Numbered from the stretch's first letter, positions 36,545 through 47,030 are shown. The stretch is DNA of 64,000 nt from Brachynemurus nebulosus (GCA_035578155.1 JAPWDM010000012.1:17271619-17335618), one strand, 5' to 3'. Notes: generated by a model not told the origin, from the letters alone. Made by a program: numbers and translations.

Positions 36545-36775
36545 TAATATTTTTATCTGAAAACAGGCTTAAACTGTCAGCTGACGTCACTAAAGGTAAA
36601 CTGATATCAAACAGCGAAGATTTCTCTCTAATATGCGAAAATGAATTTTATCATATGATTGTATATTTTTATCTGAAAACAGGTTTAAACTTGTATAAAT
36701 TGTCAGCTGACGTCACTAAAGGTAAACTGTTATTAATAGCGGAGATTTCTATCTAATATGCAAAAAATGAAGCAA
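36545..36775 (+). promoter_or_regulatory. Duplicated upstream module with CRE-like sites
   Basis: Two copies of a ~105-bp module share tttttatctgaaaacagg, then GTCAGCTGACGTCACTAAAG and gtaaactg (36576-36603 and 36700-36728), then gagatttct and taatatgc. Each carries the palindrome TCAGCTGA joined to a TGACGTCA-type CRE half-palindrome. They precede the TATA box by 110-290 bp. The frame that runs through them (36457-36756) starts with TTG and mirrors the repeat; I consider the region regulatory. Mirror copy at 47069-47299. Confidence 0.6.
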
Positions 36776-36813
36776 CAGGTTTTAACCTGCATGACTACAT
36801 AAAGTGTGATAAA

Positions 36814-36869
36814 TGACGTCATCAGGCTATCTTTCTGCTATAAAAGGGCGCGACAGAATTTCTTCAGTT
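36814..36869 (+). promoter_or_regulatory. Core promoter of the 132-aa gene (left arm)
   Basis: A perfect CRE palindrome TGACGTCA lies at 36814-36821. A TATA box TATAAAAG lies at 36839-36846, followed by a GC patch (ggcgcg). An arthropod-type initiator TTCAGTT at 36863-36869 has its A 27 bp after the first T of the TATA box. The coding ATG follows about 94 nt later. The mirror copy in the right arm is at 46975-47030. Confidence 0.75.
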
Positions 36870-36959
36870 ACAATTTTGTTCGAAACTTTAGTGAAAAAAC
36901 ATTAAATCTTATTGTTGTGAATTTTCAATTGTTGTGTTAACAATTAATTATTGCCAACA

Positions 36960-37358
36960 ATGGAATCCATTACTACTGGTGCTTCATCTGGAAACAGAAA
37001 CTTAATTCAAAAAATGGCTGGAAATTTTATGGAGGAATTGAATCATCTTGGTGCTGTTAAACGATGGATTAAACTTTCTGATATGGAAATTGGAAAAGTA
37101 TATAAAATAATGGGCGCAAGTCAATTGCCGTCAAAATTCGATTCATCGAAAATGAAGACAATATTGGAATTGGAAATTGGATACATTTCGTTACCAGCGA
37201 GATTTGACAATTTGAACGAGCAGATGCTGGCATGGTTGCAAAGCAATCCAAAACTGGGTATTATGAATAATGGACCCATTGGACTAACTCATAAATTGCA
37301 ATTCAAAACGTTGGATCTTCTTGAAATCGTGGAGGATGCTGAATGGCGAATTTTGTAA
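36960..37358 (+). CDS. Small conserved-looking protein, left-arm copy (132 aa)
   Basis: I take the ATG at 36960, with acaATGg context and in frame with the promoter just upstream. The product is soluble, has no signal peptide or membrane segment, and carries no enzymatic motif. The central block LSDMEIGKVYKI ... KTILELEIGYISLPARFDNL (about residues 40-85) has alternating beta-strand-like hydrophobics, and the ending LQFKTLDLLEIVEDAEW is acidic. The YKI...LPxRF pattern recalls small uncharacterised, possibly OB-fold ssDNA-binding proteins that recur in arthropod genomes and virus-like elements; this is from memory and weak. The right-arm copy is the same protein. A poly(A) signal AATAAA follows at 37608-37613. 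Confidence 0.75.
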   Translation: MESITTGASSGNRNLIQKMAGNFMEELNHLGAVKRWIKLSDMEIGKVYKIMGASQLPSKFDSSKMKTILELEIGYISLPARFDNLNEQMLAWLQSNPKLGIMNNGPIGLTHKLQFKTLDLLEIVEDAEWRIL

Positions 37359-37607
37359 TTTACTCTCTTCAAAATGTATTATTTAATTGTACTATGGATT
37401 TTAAAAATTTCAATATTGTATCAATTTTTACATATATTTAATAAAAATTATAAAAAAACAAAAAAAGACCAAAAAAACAAACAAAAAAAACCAAAAAAAC
37501 AAAAACAAAAAAAAAAACAAAAAAAAAAAACAAAAACAAAAAAAAAAATTCGATTTTTTTTCAATACCCATCGCTAGACATTGATTTATATTCTAGTTTT
37601 GGTGTTC

Positions 37608-37613
37608 AATAAA
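37608..37613 (+). terminator. Polyadenylation signal of the 132-aa gene, left arm
   Basis: AATAAA lies 250 nt after the stop codon and 3' to an A/C-rich tract (37455-37545) that differs in length between the arms. Mirror copy at 46230-46235. Confidence 0.5.
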
Positions 37614-37723
37614 AAAATTTAAAAATCGATTTTTCAGTTCATGTCTCGTCCCTAAATCACAATTTTGAACTAAGTATAAATCATACATAATACATATTAG
37701 TAATATATGTAATAATACATATT

Positions 37724-38270
37724 AGTAATATTTGATATGCATCGTAAGTACTGTAGGGTTTTATGGTGAATAATTATAAAACAAAAAAAGATTTAATATC
37801 CCCTGAAAACGAAAAATTTAATTTTCATAATAATTTCAAAACTCTATATTTTATAATGTTATAACCAACTATGCCTTTTAATAGCACAAAAATTCCAGTT
37901 GCATACAGCAAAACAGCTGACGAATTAAAATTTCACATGTCGCTGTATCGCATATGTAAATCTCATATGTGTACATACATACATGTGACTTGTTGTAATT
38001 TTTATACACGAGTATAATACCAATTGAAAAATTTGCTTGTGAAAAATAGGAAAATCTTCTTCCTCAGCAATTGAAAATTCTATTAATATTAGAAAATTTA
38101 TTTCCGGTAATAGTATTGTTAGATACTAGAACAACTGAAAACTTTTAAAACAAAAATTTTGTTCTAAGTAATATTTGATATGCATCGTATTATTAGGTTT
38201 TATGGTGAATAATTATAAAACAAAAAAAGATTTAATATCCCCTGAAAACGAAAAATTTAATTTTTCACAT
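37724..38270 (+). repeat. Pair of ~100-bp direct repeats inside the left arm
   Basis: The segment 37724-37824 (agtaatatttgatatgcatc, then ttttatggtgaataattata, then atatcccctgaaaacg) recurs at 38167-38268 with a small internal gap difference. Both are mirrored in the right arm. Between and after them, to 40080, the arm is AT-rich without a defensible gene; the 74-codon frame at 39200-39424 has no domain. Confidence 0.65.
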
Positions 38271-40136
38271 GCTTAATAAAAATTATTTTTCAAGTTTAAT
38301 AAAAATTATTCTTTATAAAATTGTCTATCAAATATTAGCCTTGCACATACATATAAGAAATGCTGATTTGCTAAAATATAAATCTTGGAATGTGGATACA
38401 TAATGTTATAAAAGTCCAATACGTTCATACATATGTATATATGAATATTACATTGTAATACAGGTATTCGCTATATCTATATGAATCGTGTTTAAAAGCC
38501 AAATTTATTTTCCTGAATTTTTTAAAATATATATAGTAATATAATATTTCGCATATATACAGTACTCTGTTAAAAGTACGGGTTTCTACACCGTTAAAAA
38601 CATATATTTTACAATATCAATATATTGTAAAAAATCATATTTCTTAATATTTTTAAAACTGAATATGTAATATCAAGAATTTAAAACAGTTTTGAAACAT
38701 TAATTTCTCCTCATAATATTTTTTTAGTCTTAAATTAATAGCACAATGTTCCATATATTTTAAGAAAATTTTTCTTTTAATATTTTATAACTCATCTAAA
38801 AAATTTATAGCTATTTTTTATCCAAAAATTTATTACTTGCTATTGTTAAAAAATTAGTTAAATATATCTATAGGTATTAAGTGACCCCTAGTTTTGTGAA
38901 AGACGGTAGTAATAGCAATTCATCTTAAATACGAAATTATTTTATCAATGCTAAATAAGCGTTTTTTTTTCTCATATTATCATACTCCAATATATTGTAT
39001 ATTATTATAATTTATAAAAATGTGTTTTATTTATTAAAAAATTTAGCAAAATTTTAAATAATATCACGTCAAAATAATATTCAGAAGTCAATAAAAGACA
39101 ATAGCAGTAAATTTATTAAGATAACTATAAATAAATATTAATCGAATGTTGAAATATTTATTAACAAATAGTACTGCTTAGTAGAAAATTAGGTACCTAT
39201 TGTTTTGTTTTCAAATTTACCTTTTTGCAATTAAAGAAAATTTTAGTAACTATCAATACCTATATAAAACGATACCCATAAAAGACAAGCATGCTCTGAT
39301 CTCAACAATTTTTTCCCATGTTAAATTTGTATGTTCTTACTTCGCTGAAACTTATTATGTTTATATATTCCCCCCAATATTTTCTACCATAAACAATAGT
39401 TATAGCAAGCTAGGTAGGTATTGAATAAGTATTTTTTGTTTGTTAATTTATTGATGATAGAGAAAAAAAATTTATGATTTTATAGACAGTGAAATACATT
39501 TAAACTATTTTTTTGCAGTTTAATTTTGTAAAAACACCTAAAAATTATCAGTCACAGACAAATATTTCTAAGCAAACGAATTGAAAATGTAGTTTTATAT
39601 CATAAGAATAAATGCGTATATATAGGGTGGACAGTAAATAACTCTCATAATGTTTAAAGAGCGGATGAAAATTTTAATTTTGGATTACGAAATTTTATTT
39701 TTTTTCCGGAGTTAAGCTGCATTCAATTAATTAACCCTTTCCTGCACAGCAGTTTTAGATCATTACTGTGCAAACGATACTTCAAATTAGCAAATCATTA
39801 ATAACATGGGTAAATACTTATTAGCAAGAATTACATAGTTTACACATATGTTCTATCGCACCAGAATGTTAATAGGACAATGCGATTTAATTGCCTATAT
39901 TCAGGAGCAAGCAAAAACATTACCTATTTTAATAACTTAGAAAATACACATTACATAGTTCGTTGTAAGAACAATCATTTCGGTGATCTTTTTTTTTAAC
40001 GAATTACTAAATTTGCTTAAGGACTATGGTATGTAAGAAATAACAACACTCACATAATTTTAAAATAATTAACATATAGCTATTGGAAAAGTTACAAAGA
40101 TTTTTTTAACAACTTATTAAATGCTGATAGCTTATT

Positions 40137-41270
40137 TTAATATCTCCTATAGGGCCTTAAGTATAACCCTTCACCCGAAATTTTTTCATCACCATCGTTG
40201 GCGACTGTATTCTCGTCATCATCAGCTTCTCCTTCGCTCGCAGTATCTTCGCTATCGCTAGTAGATGTTTTTTCATCATCATTGAATACATATTTTAACA
40301 CTGGTTCAATAATATCATGCTTTTCCAATTCCCTGGTTATTGAGATAATCCGCTTTCCAATGTCACTTTCCTTTAAATTATTAAAATGGCTTCGTTTTTT
40401 CTCGTTTTCGATATAATCCGCGAAGCTGGGATTTATAATATGACTCCTTTCCATTACATTGCCCACAGTATTAACCATTTCTTCTCCAATTTGCGTCTGA
40501 GTCGCTAAACTTCTTAGTTCATCAACTAAATGGTTCGGGTCATCAAAATATTCTTCTCCATCAACAGGTTTCGAATGGCCATTATGAAGGTTAGTATTTT
40601 CATCATCATATTTGAAACGTTTAGCTTCTCCATTTATTGAATTAGATGTTGAAGGTTGGTCCTTTTCTTCCGAATTTTTATCTTCTTGTTCTTCATCCTT
40701 TGCGCATGCGTTCTGAAGCTCTTTGACCATTAATATGTCTAGAGCAGTTTGTAAGAGACCAGCTATCTTTGGAGTAAAACTTGTTTCTTTGTAGTTATCA
40801 GGCGATGGTAAATGCTTTTGTTCATCAGATCGATTATCTTCGACATTTACCGATTGTAGAATATTATGCGAGTTTTTTAAAGCGTGGAATTTACTTCTGA
40901 TTGCTTCTGCTGCAGCCATCATACTTTCATCAAAAGTATTCAAGTTTCTTTTAGATAGATCTGTATCATTTTCGTGTTGATTTTGAAATACTGGTGCTTT
41001 ATCTTCCTTTTCTTCATTTCTTGCTTCAAAACTATATTCGGTTTCATTATCATCATTTTCATCATTAGATTTTGACGATTCACTTTGTCTCCTGTTCTCC
41101 ACGCTGTTCACTTGTGTCCCATTATTTACCGTGGTATATTCAAACTGATTATTTGCGATCTGCTCATTATTGTTTGTTTCATGTTCCTGAGTATGCACTC
41201 TTCTTTTCATATGACGTAAAAGAGAACTTCTCCGCGAAAATGTCTTGTCACAACGTATACAGTTAAACAT
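40137..41270 (-). CDS. C2H2 zinc-finger acidic protein, left-arm copy (377 aa)
   Basis: One N-terminal C2H2 finger covers residues 4-26 (C4, C7, H20, H26; spacing C-x2-C-x12-H-x5-H), with a basic linker MKRRVH. Long acidic, Ser/Asn-rich segments follow (~68-100, ~190-212 and ~335-367). Two more hydrophobic, probably helical segments lie at ~165-190 (PKIAGLLQTALDILMVKEL) and ~250-330 (DELRSLATQTQ through EPVLKYVF). The tail is GLYLRPYRRY. The architecture suggests a nuclear DNA-binding regulator with acidic activation-like regions; no catalytic motif is seen. It faces away from the central array, whose edge is about 110 bp upstream of its ATG. It differs from the right-arm copy at two residues (GNV against CNL before MERS). 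Confidence 0.85.
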   Translation of the reverse strand: MFNCIRCDKTFSRRSSLLRHMKRRVHTQEHETNNNEQIANNQFEYTTVNNGTQVNSVENRRQSESSKSNDENDDNETEYSFEARNEEKEDKAPVFQNQHENDTDLSKRNLNTFDESMMAAAEAIRSKFHALKNSHNILQSVNVEDNRSDEQKHLPSPDNYKETSFTPKIAGLLQTALDILMVKELQNACAKDEEQEDKNSEEKDQPSTSNSINGEAKRFKYDDENTNLHNGHSKPVDGEEYFDDPNHLVDELRSLATQTQIGEEMVNTVGNVMERSHIINPSFADYIENEKKRSHFNNLKESDIGKRIISITRELEKHDIIEPVLKYVFNDDEKTSTSDSEDTASEGEADDDENTVANDGDEKISGEGLYLRPYRRY

Positions 41271-41304
41271 TTTGATAGATGTGAAGAGTTCGATTTATAA
41301 CATA

Positions 41305-41341
41305 ACACTGATTAGTTTTTATATCGACATGATCTTATATA
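41305..41341 (-). promoter_or_regulatory. Core promoter of the left zinc-finger gene
   Basis: On the minus strand TATATAA (41341-41335) precedes an initiator TCAGTG (41311-41306) whose A is 32 bp downstream. This gives a ~40-nt leader to the ATG at 41270. It is the exact mirror of the right-arm promoter. Confidence 0.65.
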
Positions 41342-41379
41342 GTACAACCAGAGCAGAATTGACGTAAAGTAATGACACC

Positions 41380-42470
41380 AAAATGCACCAAAGGTGCACC
41401 AAATGACACCAAACTGCACCAAAGGTGCACCAAATGACACCAAACTGCACCAAAGGTGCACCAAATGACACCAAAGGTGCACCAAATGACACCAAACTGC
41501 ACCAAAGGTGTACCAAATGACACCAAACTGCACCAAAGTTGCTCCAAATGACACCAAACTGCACCAAAGGTGCACCAAATGACACCAAACTGCACCAAAT
41601 GACACCAAACTGCACCAAAGGTGCACCAAATGACACCAAACTGCACCAAAGGTGCACCAAATGACACCAAACTGCACCAAATGACACCAAACTGCACCAA
41701 AGTTGCTCCAAATGACACCAAACTGCACCAAAGTTGCTCCAAATGACACCAAACTGCACCAAAGGTGCACCAAATGACACCAAACTGCACCAAATGACAC
41801 CAAAATGCACCTTTGGTGCAGTTTGGTGTCATTTGGTGCACCTTTGGTGCAGTTTGGTGTCATTTGGAGCAACTTTGGTGCAGTTTGGTGTCATTTGGAG
41901 CAACTTTGGTGCAGTTTGGTGTCATTTGGTGCAGTTTGGTGTCATTTGGTGCACCTTTGGTGCAGTTTGGTGTCATTTGGTGCACCTTTGGTGCAGTTTG
42001 GTGTCATTTGGTGCAACTTTGGTGCAGTTTGGTGTCATTTGGAGCAACTTTGGTGCAGTTTGGTGTCATTTGGAGCAACTTTGGTGCAGTTTGGTGTCAT
42101 TTGGTGCAACTTTGGTGCATTTTGGTGTCATTTGGTGCAGTTTGGTGTCATTTGGTGCACCTTTGGTGCAGTTTGGTGTCATTTGGTGCACCTTTGGTGC
42201 AGTTTGGTGTCATTTGGTGCAGTTTGGTGTCATTTGGTGCACCTTCGGTGCAGTTTGGTGTCATTTGGAGCAACTTTGGTGCAGTTTGGTGTCATTTGGT
42301 GCACCTTTGGTGCAGTTTGGTGTCATTTGGTGCACCTTTGGTGCAGTTTGGTGTCATCTGGTGCACCTTTGGTGTCATTTGGTGCACCTTTGGTGCAGTT
42401 TGGTGTCATTTGGTGCACCTTTGGTGCAGTTTGGTGTCATTTGGTGCACCTTTGGTGCATTTTGGTGTCA
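41380..42470. repeat. Central CACCAAA/TTTGGTG array with orientation switch
   Basis: The left part (41380-41810) is an array of CACCAAA heptamers and the right part (41811-42470) is the inverse, TTTGGTG. Heptamers are spaced 10 or 11 bp, so they fall on one face of the helix. They group into 31-bp units (11+10+10), some shortened to 20 bp (TTTGGTGCAGTTTGGTGTCA), with TTTGGAG variants. There are roughly 40 heptamers left and 60 right. The unit contains no stop in several frames, which creates long spurious ORFs. It lies exactly between the two divergent zinc-finger promoters, so it is positioned as a shared enhancer, operator or replication site. Confidence 0.95.
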
Positions 42471-42501
42471 TTACTTTACGTCAATTCTGCTCTGGTTGTA
42501 C

Positions 42502-42537
42502 TATATAAGATCATGTCGATATAAAAACTAATCAGTG
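42502..42537 (+). promoter_or_regulatory. Core promoter of the right zinc-finger gene
   Basis: TATATAA lies at 42502-42508 and the TCAGTG initiator at 42532-42537, with A+1 32 bp downstream. It starts only ~30 bp from the edge of the heptamer array. A second TATAAAAA at 42520-42527 is too close to this initiator to serve it. Confidence 0.65.
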
Positions 42538-42572
42538 TTATGTTATAAATCGAACTCTTCACATCTATCAAA

Positions 42573-43706
42573 ATGTTTAACTGTATACGTTGTGACAAGA
42601 CATTTTCGCGGAGAAGTTCTCTTTTACGTCATATGAAAAGAAGAGTGCATACTCAGGAACATGAAACAAACAATAATGAGCAGATCGCAAATAATCAGTT
42701 TGAATATACCACGGTAAATAATGGGACACAAGTGAACAGCGTGGAGAACAGGAGACAAAGTGAATCGTCAAAATCTAATGATGAAAATGATGATAATGAA
42801 ACCGAATATAGTTTTGAAGCAAGAAATGAAGAAAAGGAAGATAAAGCACCAGTATTTCAAAATCAACACGAAAATGATACAGATCTATCTAAAAGAAACT
42901 TGAATACTTTTGATGAAAGTATGATGGCTGCAGCAGAAGCAATCAGAAGTAAATTCCACGCTTTAAAAAACTCGCATAATATTCTACAATCGGTAAATGT
43001 CGAAGATAATCGATCTGATGAACAAAAGCATTTACCATCGCCTGATAACTACAAAGAAACAAGTTTTACTCCAAAGATAGCTGGTCTCTTACAAACTGCT
43101 CTAGACATATTAATGGTCAAAGAGCTTCAGAACGCATGCGCAAAGGATGAAGAACAAGAAGATAAAAATTCGGAAGAAAAGGACCAACCTTCAACATCTA
43201 ATTCAATAAATGGAGAAGCTAAACGTTTCAAATATGATGATGAAAATACTAACCTTCATAATGGCCATTCGAAACCTGTTGATGGAGAAGAATATTTTGA
43301 TGACCCGAACCATTTAGTTGATGAACTAAGAAGTTTAGCGACTCAGACGCAAATTGGAGAAGAAATGGTTAATACTGTGTGCAATTTAATGGAAAGGAGT
43401 CATATTATAAATCCCAGCTTCGCGGATTATATCGAAAACGAGAAAAAACGAAGCCATTTTAATAATTTAAAGGAAAGTGACATTGGAAAGCGGATTATCT
43501 CAATAACCAGGGAATTGGAAAAGCATGATATTATTGAACCAGTGTTAAAATATGTATTCAATGATGATGAAAAAACATCTACTAGCGATAGCGAAGATAC
43601 TGCGAGCGAAGGAGAAGCTGATGATGACGAGAATACAGTCGCCAACGATGGTGATGAAAAAATTTCGGGTGAAGGGTTATACTTAAGGCCCTATAGGAGA
43701 TATTAA
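42573..43706 (+). CDS. C2H2 zinc-finger acidic protein, right-arm copy (377 aa)
   Basis: This is the mirror copy of the gene at 40137-41270, with the same length and zinc finger (C4, C7, H20, H26), acidic segments and GLYLRPYRRY tail. Two G-to-T changes near 43380 and 43387 turn GNV into CNL. The ORF is intact, so both arms have kept reading frames, pointing to a young duplication, selection or gene conversion. I do not recognise a named family. Confidence 0.85.
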   Translation: MFNCIRCDKTFSRRSSLLRHMKRRVHTQEHETNNNEQIANNQFEYTTVNNGTQVNSVENRRQSESSKSNDENDDNETEYSFEARNEEKEDKAPVFQNQHENDTDLSKRNLNTFDESMMAAAEAIRSKFHALKNSHNILQSVNVEDNRSDEQKHLPSPDNYKETSFTPKIAGLLQTALDILMVKELQNACAKDEEQEDKNSEEKDQPSTSNSINGEAKRFKYDDENTNLHNGHSKPVDGEEYFDDPNHLVDELRSLATQTQIGEEMVNTVCNLMERSHIINPSFADYIENEKKRSHFNNLKESDIGKRIISITRELEKHDIIEPVLKYVFNDDEKTSTSDSEDTASEGEADDDENTVANDGDEKISGEGLYLRPYRRY

Positions 43707-46230
43707 AATAAGCTATCAGCATTTAATAAGTTGTTAAAAAAATCTTTGTAACTTTTCCAATAGCTATATGTTAATTATTTTAAAATTATGTGAGTGTTGT
43801 TATTTCTTACATACCATAGTCCTTAAGCAAATTTAGTAATTCGTTAAAAAAAAAGATCACCGAAATGATTGTTCTTACAACGAACTATGTAATGTGTATT
43901 TTCTAAGTTATTAAAATAGGTAATGTTTTTGCTTGCTCCTGAATATAGGCAATTAAATCGCATTGTCCTATTAACATTCTGGTGCGATAGAACATATGTG
44001 TAAACTATGTAATTCTTGCTAATAAGTATTTACCCATGTTATTAATGATTTGCTAATTTGAAGTATCGTTTGCACAGTAATGACCTAAAACTGCTGTGCA
44101 GGAAAGGGTTAATTAATTGAATGCAGCTTAACTCCGGAAAAAAAATAAAATTTCGTAATCCAAAATTAAAATTTTCATCCGCTCTTTAAAAATTATGAGA
44201 GTTATTTACTGTCCACCCTATATATACGCATTTATTCTTATGATATAAAACTACATTTTCAATTCGTTTGCTTAGAAATATTTGTCTGTGACTGATAATT
44301 TTTAGGTGTTTTTACAAAATTAAACTGCAAAAAAATAGTTTAAATGTATTTCACTGTCTATAAAATCATAAATTTTTTTTCTCTATCATCAATAAATTAA
44401 CAAACAAAAAATACTTATTCAATACCTACCTAGCTTGCTATAACTATTGTTTATGGTAGAAAATATTGGGGGGAATATATAAACATAATAAGTTTCAGCG
44501 AAGTAAGAACATACAAATTTAACATGGGAAAAAATTGTTGAGATCAGAGCATGCTTGTCTTTTATGGGTATCGTTTTATATAGGTATCGATAGTTACTAA
44601 AATTTTCTTTAATTGCAAAAAGGTAAATTTGAAAACAAAACAATAGGTACCTAATTTTCTACTAAGCAGTACTATTTGTTAATAAATATTTCAACATTCG
44701 ATTAATATTTATTTATAGTTATCTTAATAAATTTACTGCTATTGTCTTTTATTGACTTCTGAATATTATTTTGACGTGATATTATTTAAAATTTTGCTAA
44801 ATTTTTTAATAAATAAAACACATTTTTATAAATTATAATAATATACAATATATTGGAGTATGATAATATGAGAAAAAAAAACGCTTATTTAGCATTGATA
44901 AAATAATTTCGTATTTAAGATGAATTGCTATTACTACCGTCTTTCACAAAACTAGGGGTCACTTAATACCTATAGATATATTTAACTAATTTTTTAACAA
45001 TAGCAAGTAATAAATTTTTGGATAAAAAATAGCTATAAATTTTTTAGATGAGTTATAAAATATTAAAAGAAAAATTTTCTTAAAATATATGGAACATTGT
45101 GCTATTAATTTAAGACTAAAAAAATATTATGAGGAGAAATTAATGTTTCAAAACTGTTTTAAATTCTTGATATTACATATTCAGTTTTAAAAATATTAAG
45201 AAATATGATTTTTTACAATATATTGATATTGTAAAATATATGTTTTTAACGGTGTAGAAACCCGTACTTTTAACAGAGTACTGTATATATGCGAAATATT
45301 ATATTACTATATATATTTTAAAAAATTCAGGAAAATAAATTTGGCTTTTAAACACGATTCATATAGATATAGCGAATACCTGTATTACAATGTAATATTC
45401 ATATATACATATGTATGAACGTATTGGACTTTTATAACATTATGTATCCACATTCCAAGATTTATATTTTAGCAAATCAGCATTTCTTATATGTATGTGC
45501 AAGGCTAATATTTGATAGACAATTTTATAAAGAATAATTTTTATTAAACTTGAAAAATAATTTTTATTAAGCATGTGAAAAATTAAATTTTTCGTTTTCA
45601 GGGGATATTAAATCTTTTTTTGTTTTATAATTATTCACCATAAAACCTAATAATACGATGCATATCAAATATTACTTAGAACAAAATTTTTGTTTTAAAA
45701 GTTTTCAGTTGTTCTAGTATCTAACAATACTATTACCGGAAATAAATTTTCTAATATTAATAGAATTTTCAATTGCTGAGGAAGAAGATTTTCCTATTTT
45801 TCACAAGCAAATTTTTCAATTGGTATTATACTCGTGTATAAAAATTACAACAAGTCACATGTATGTATGTACACATATGAGATTTACATATGCGATACAG
45901 CGACATGTGAAATTTTAATTCGTCAGCTGTTTTGCTGTATGCAACTGGAATTTTTGTGCTATTAAAAGGCATAGTTGGTTATAACATTATAAAATATAGA
46001 GTTTTGAAATTATTATGAAAATTAAATTTTTCGTTTTCAGGGGATATTAAATCTTTTTTTGTTTTATAATTATTCACCATAAAACCCTACAGTACTTACG
46101 ATGCATATCAAATATTACTAATATGTATTATTACATATATTACTAATATGTATTATGTATGATTTATACTTAGTTCAAAATTGTGATTTAGGGACGAGAC
46201 ATGAACTGAAAAATCGATTTTTAAATTTTT
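43707..46230 (-). other. Right-arm AT-rich interval (mirror of 37614-40136)
   Basis: It holds the inverse of the left-arm interval, including both ~100-bp direct repeats (near 45575-45675 and 46020-46120). The frame at 44419-44643 mirrors 39200-39424 and differs by one residue; it has no domain. No additional gene is seen. Confidence 0.55.
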
Positions 46231-46485
46231 TTATTGAACACCAAAACTAGAATATAAATCAATGTCTAGCGATGGGTATTGAAAAAAAATCGAATTTTTT
46301 TTTTTGTTTTTGTTTTTTTTTTTTTGTTTTTTTTTTTGTTTTTGTTTTTTTGGTTTTTTTTGTTTGTTTTTTTGGTCTTTTTTTGTTTTTTTATAATTTT
46401 TATTAAATATATGTAAAAATTGATACAATATTGAAATTTTTAAAATCCATAGTACAATTAAATAATACATTTTGAAGAGAGTAAA

Positions 46486-46884
46486 TTACAAAATTCGCCA
46501 TTCAGCATCCTCCACGATTTCAAGAAGATCCAACGTTTTGAATTGCAATTTATGAGTTAGTCCAATGGGTCCATTATTCATAATACCCAGTTTTGGATTG
46601 CTTTGCAACCATGCCAGCATCTGCTCGTTCAAATTGTCAAATCTCGCTGGTAACGAAATGTATCCAATTTCCAATTCCAATATTGTCTTCATTTTCGATG
46701 AATCGAATTTTGACGGCAATTGACTTGCGCCCATTATTTTATATACTTTTCCAATTTCCATATCAGAAAGTTTAATCCATCGTTTAACAGCACCAAGATG
46801 ATTCAATTCCTCCATAAAATTTCCAGCCATTTTTTGAATTAAGTTTCTGTTTCCAGATGAAGCACCAGTAGTAATGGATTCCAT
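46486..46884 (-). CDS. Small conserved-looking protein, right-arm copy (132 aa)
   Basis: Identical in sequence to the product of 36960-37358, on the opposite strand, with ATG at 46884-46882 and TAA at 46488-46486. Its promoter (TATAAAAG at 47005-46998, CRE at 47030-47023) and poly(A) signal mirror those of the left copy. Two identical doses per element suggest that the arms are homogenised or recently formed. Function unknown; the left copy describes the motif pattern. Confidence 0.75.
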   Translation of the reverse strand: MESITTGASSGNRNLIQKMAGNFMEELNHLGAVKRWIKLSDMEIGKVYKIMGASQLPSKFDSSKMKTILELEIGYISLPARFDNLNEQMLAWLQSNPKLGIMNNGPIGLTHKLQFKTLDLLEIVEDAEWRIL

Positions 46885-46974
46885 TGTTGGCAATAATTAA
46901 TTGTTAACACAACAATTGAAAATTCACAACAATAAGATTTAATGTTTTTTCACTAAAGTTTCGAACAAAATTGT

Positions 46975-47030
46975 AACTGAAGAAATTCTGTCGCGCCCTT
47001 TTATAGCAGAAAGATAGCCTGATGACGTCA
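46975..47030 (-). promoter_or_regulatory. Core promoter of the 132-aa gene (right arm)
   Basis: It mirrors the left-arm promoter, with CRE TGACGTCA (47023-47030), TATA box (46998-47005) and TTCAGTT initiator (46975-46981), all on the minus strand. The duplicated CRE-like modules lie upstream at 47069-47299. Confidence 0.7.

Noticed and set aside
36457..36756. 99-codon frame upstream of the 132-aa gene and its mirror at 47088-47387
   Set aside because: It begins at a non-ATG codon and reads through duplicated promoter modules; the repeated KLSADVTKGKL is simply the CRE module translated.
37374..37577. Lysine-rich frame after the small gene (mirror at 46231-46470)
   Set aside because: Translation of an A/C-rich low-complexity 3' UTR tract whose length differs between arms.
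40198..40416. Antisense frames within the zinc-finger genes (also 41072-41266, 42577-42771, 43427-43645)
   Set aside because: Opposite-strand shadows of the 377-aa coding sequence.
41380..42470. CRISPR-like array
   Set aside because: Units are contiguous 10-11-bp words without unique spacers, in a eukaryotic context with no cas genes.
41312..42531. Several long overlapping ORFs (WCHLVHLWCS-type repeats) across the central array on both strands
   Set aside because: They are the three-frame translations of a stop-free 31-bp tandem repeat; all frames are open equally, which is not how a gene looks.
39735..44112. TTAACCCTTTCCTGCACAGC and its inverse as piggyBac ends
   Set aside because: The two words are mirror images only because of the palindrome; within one arm there is no partner end.
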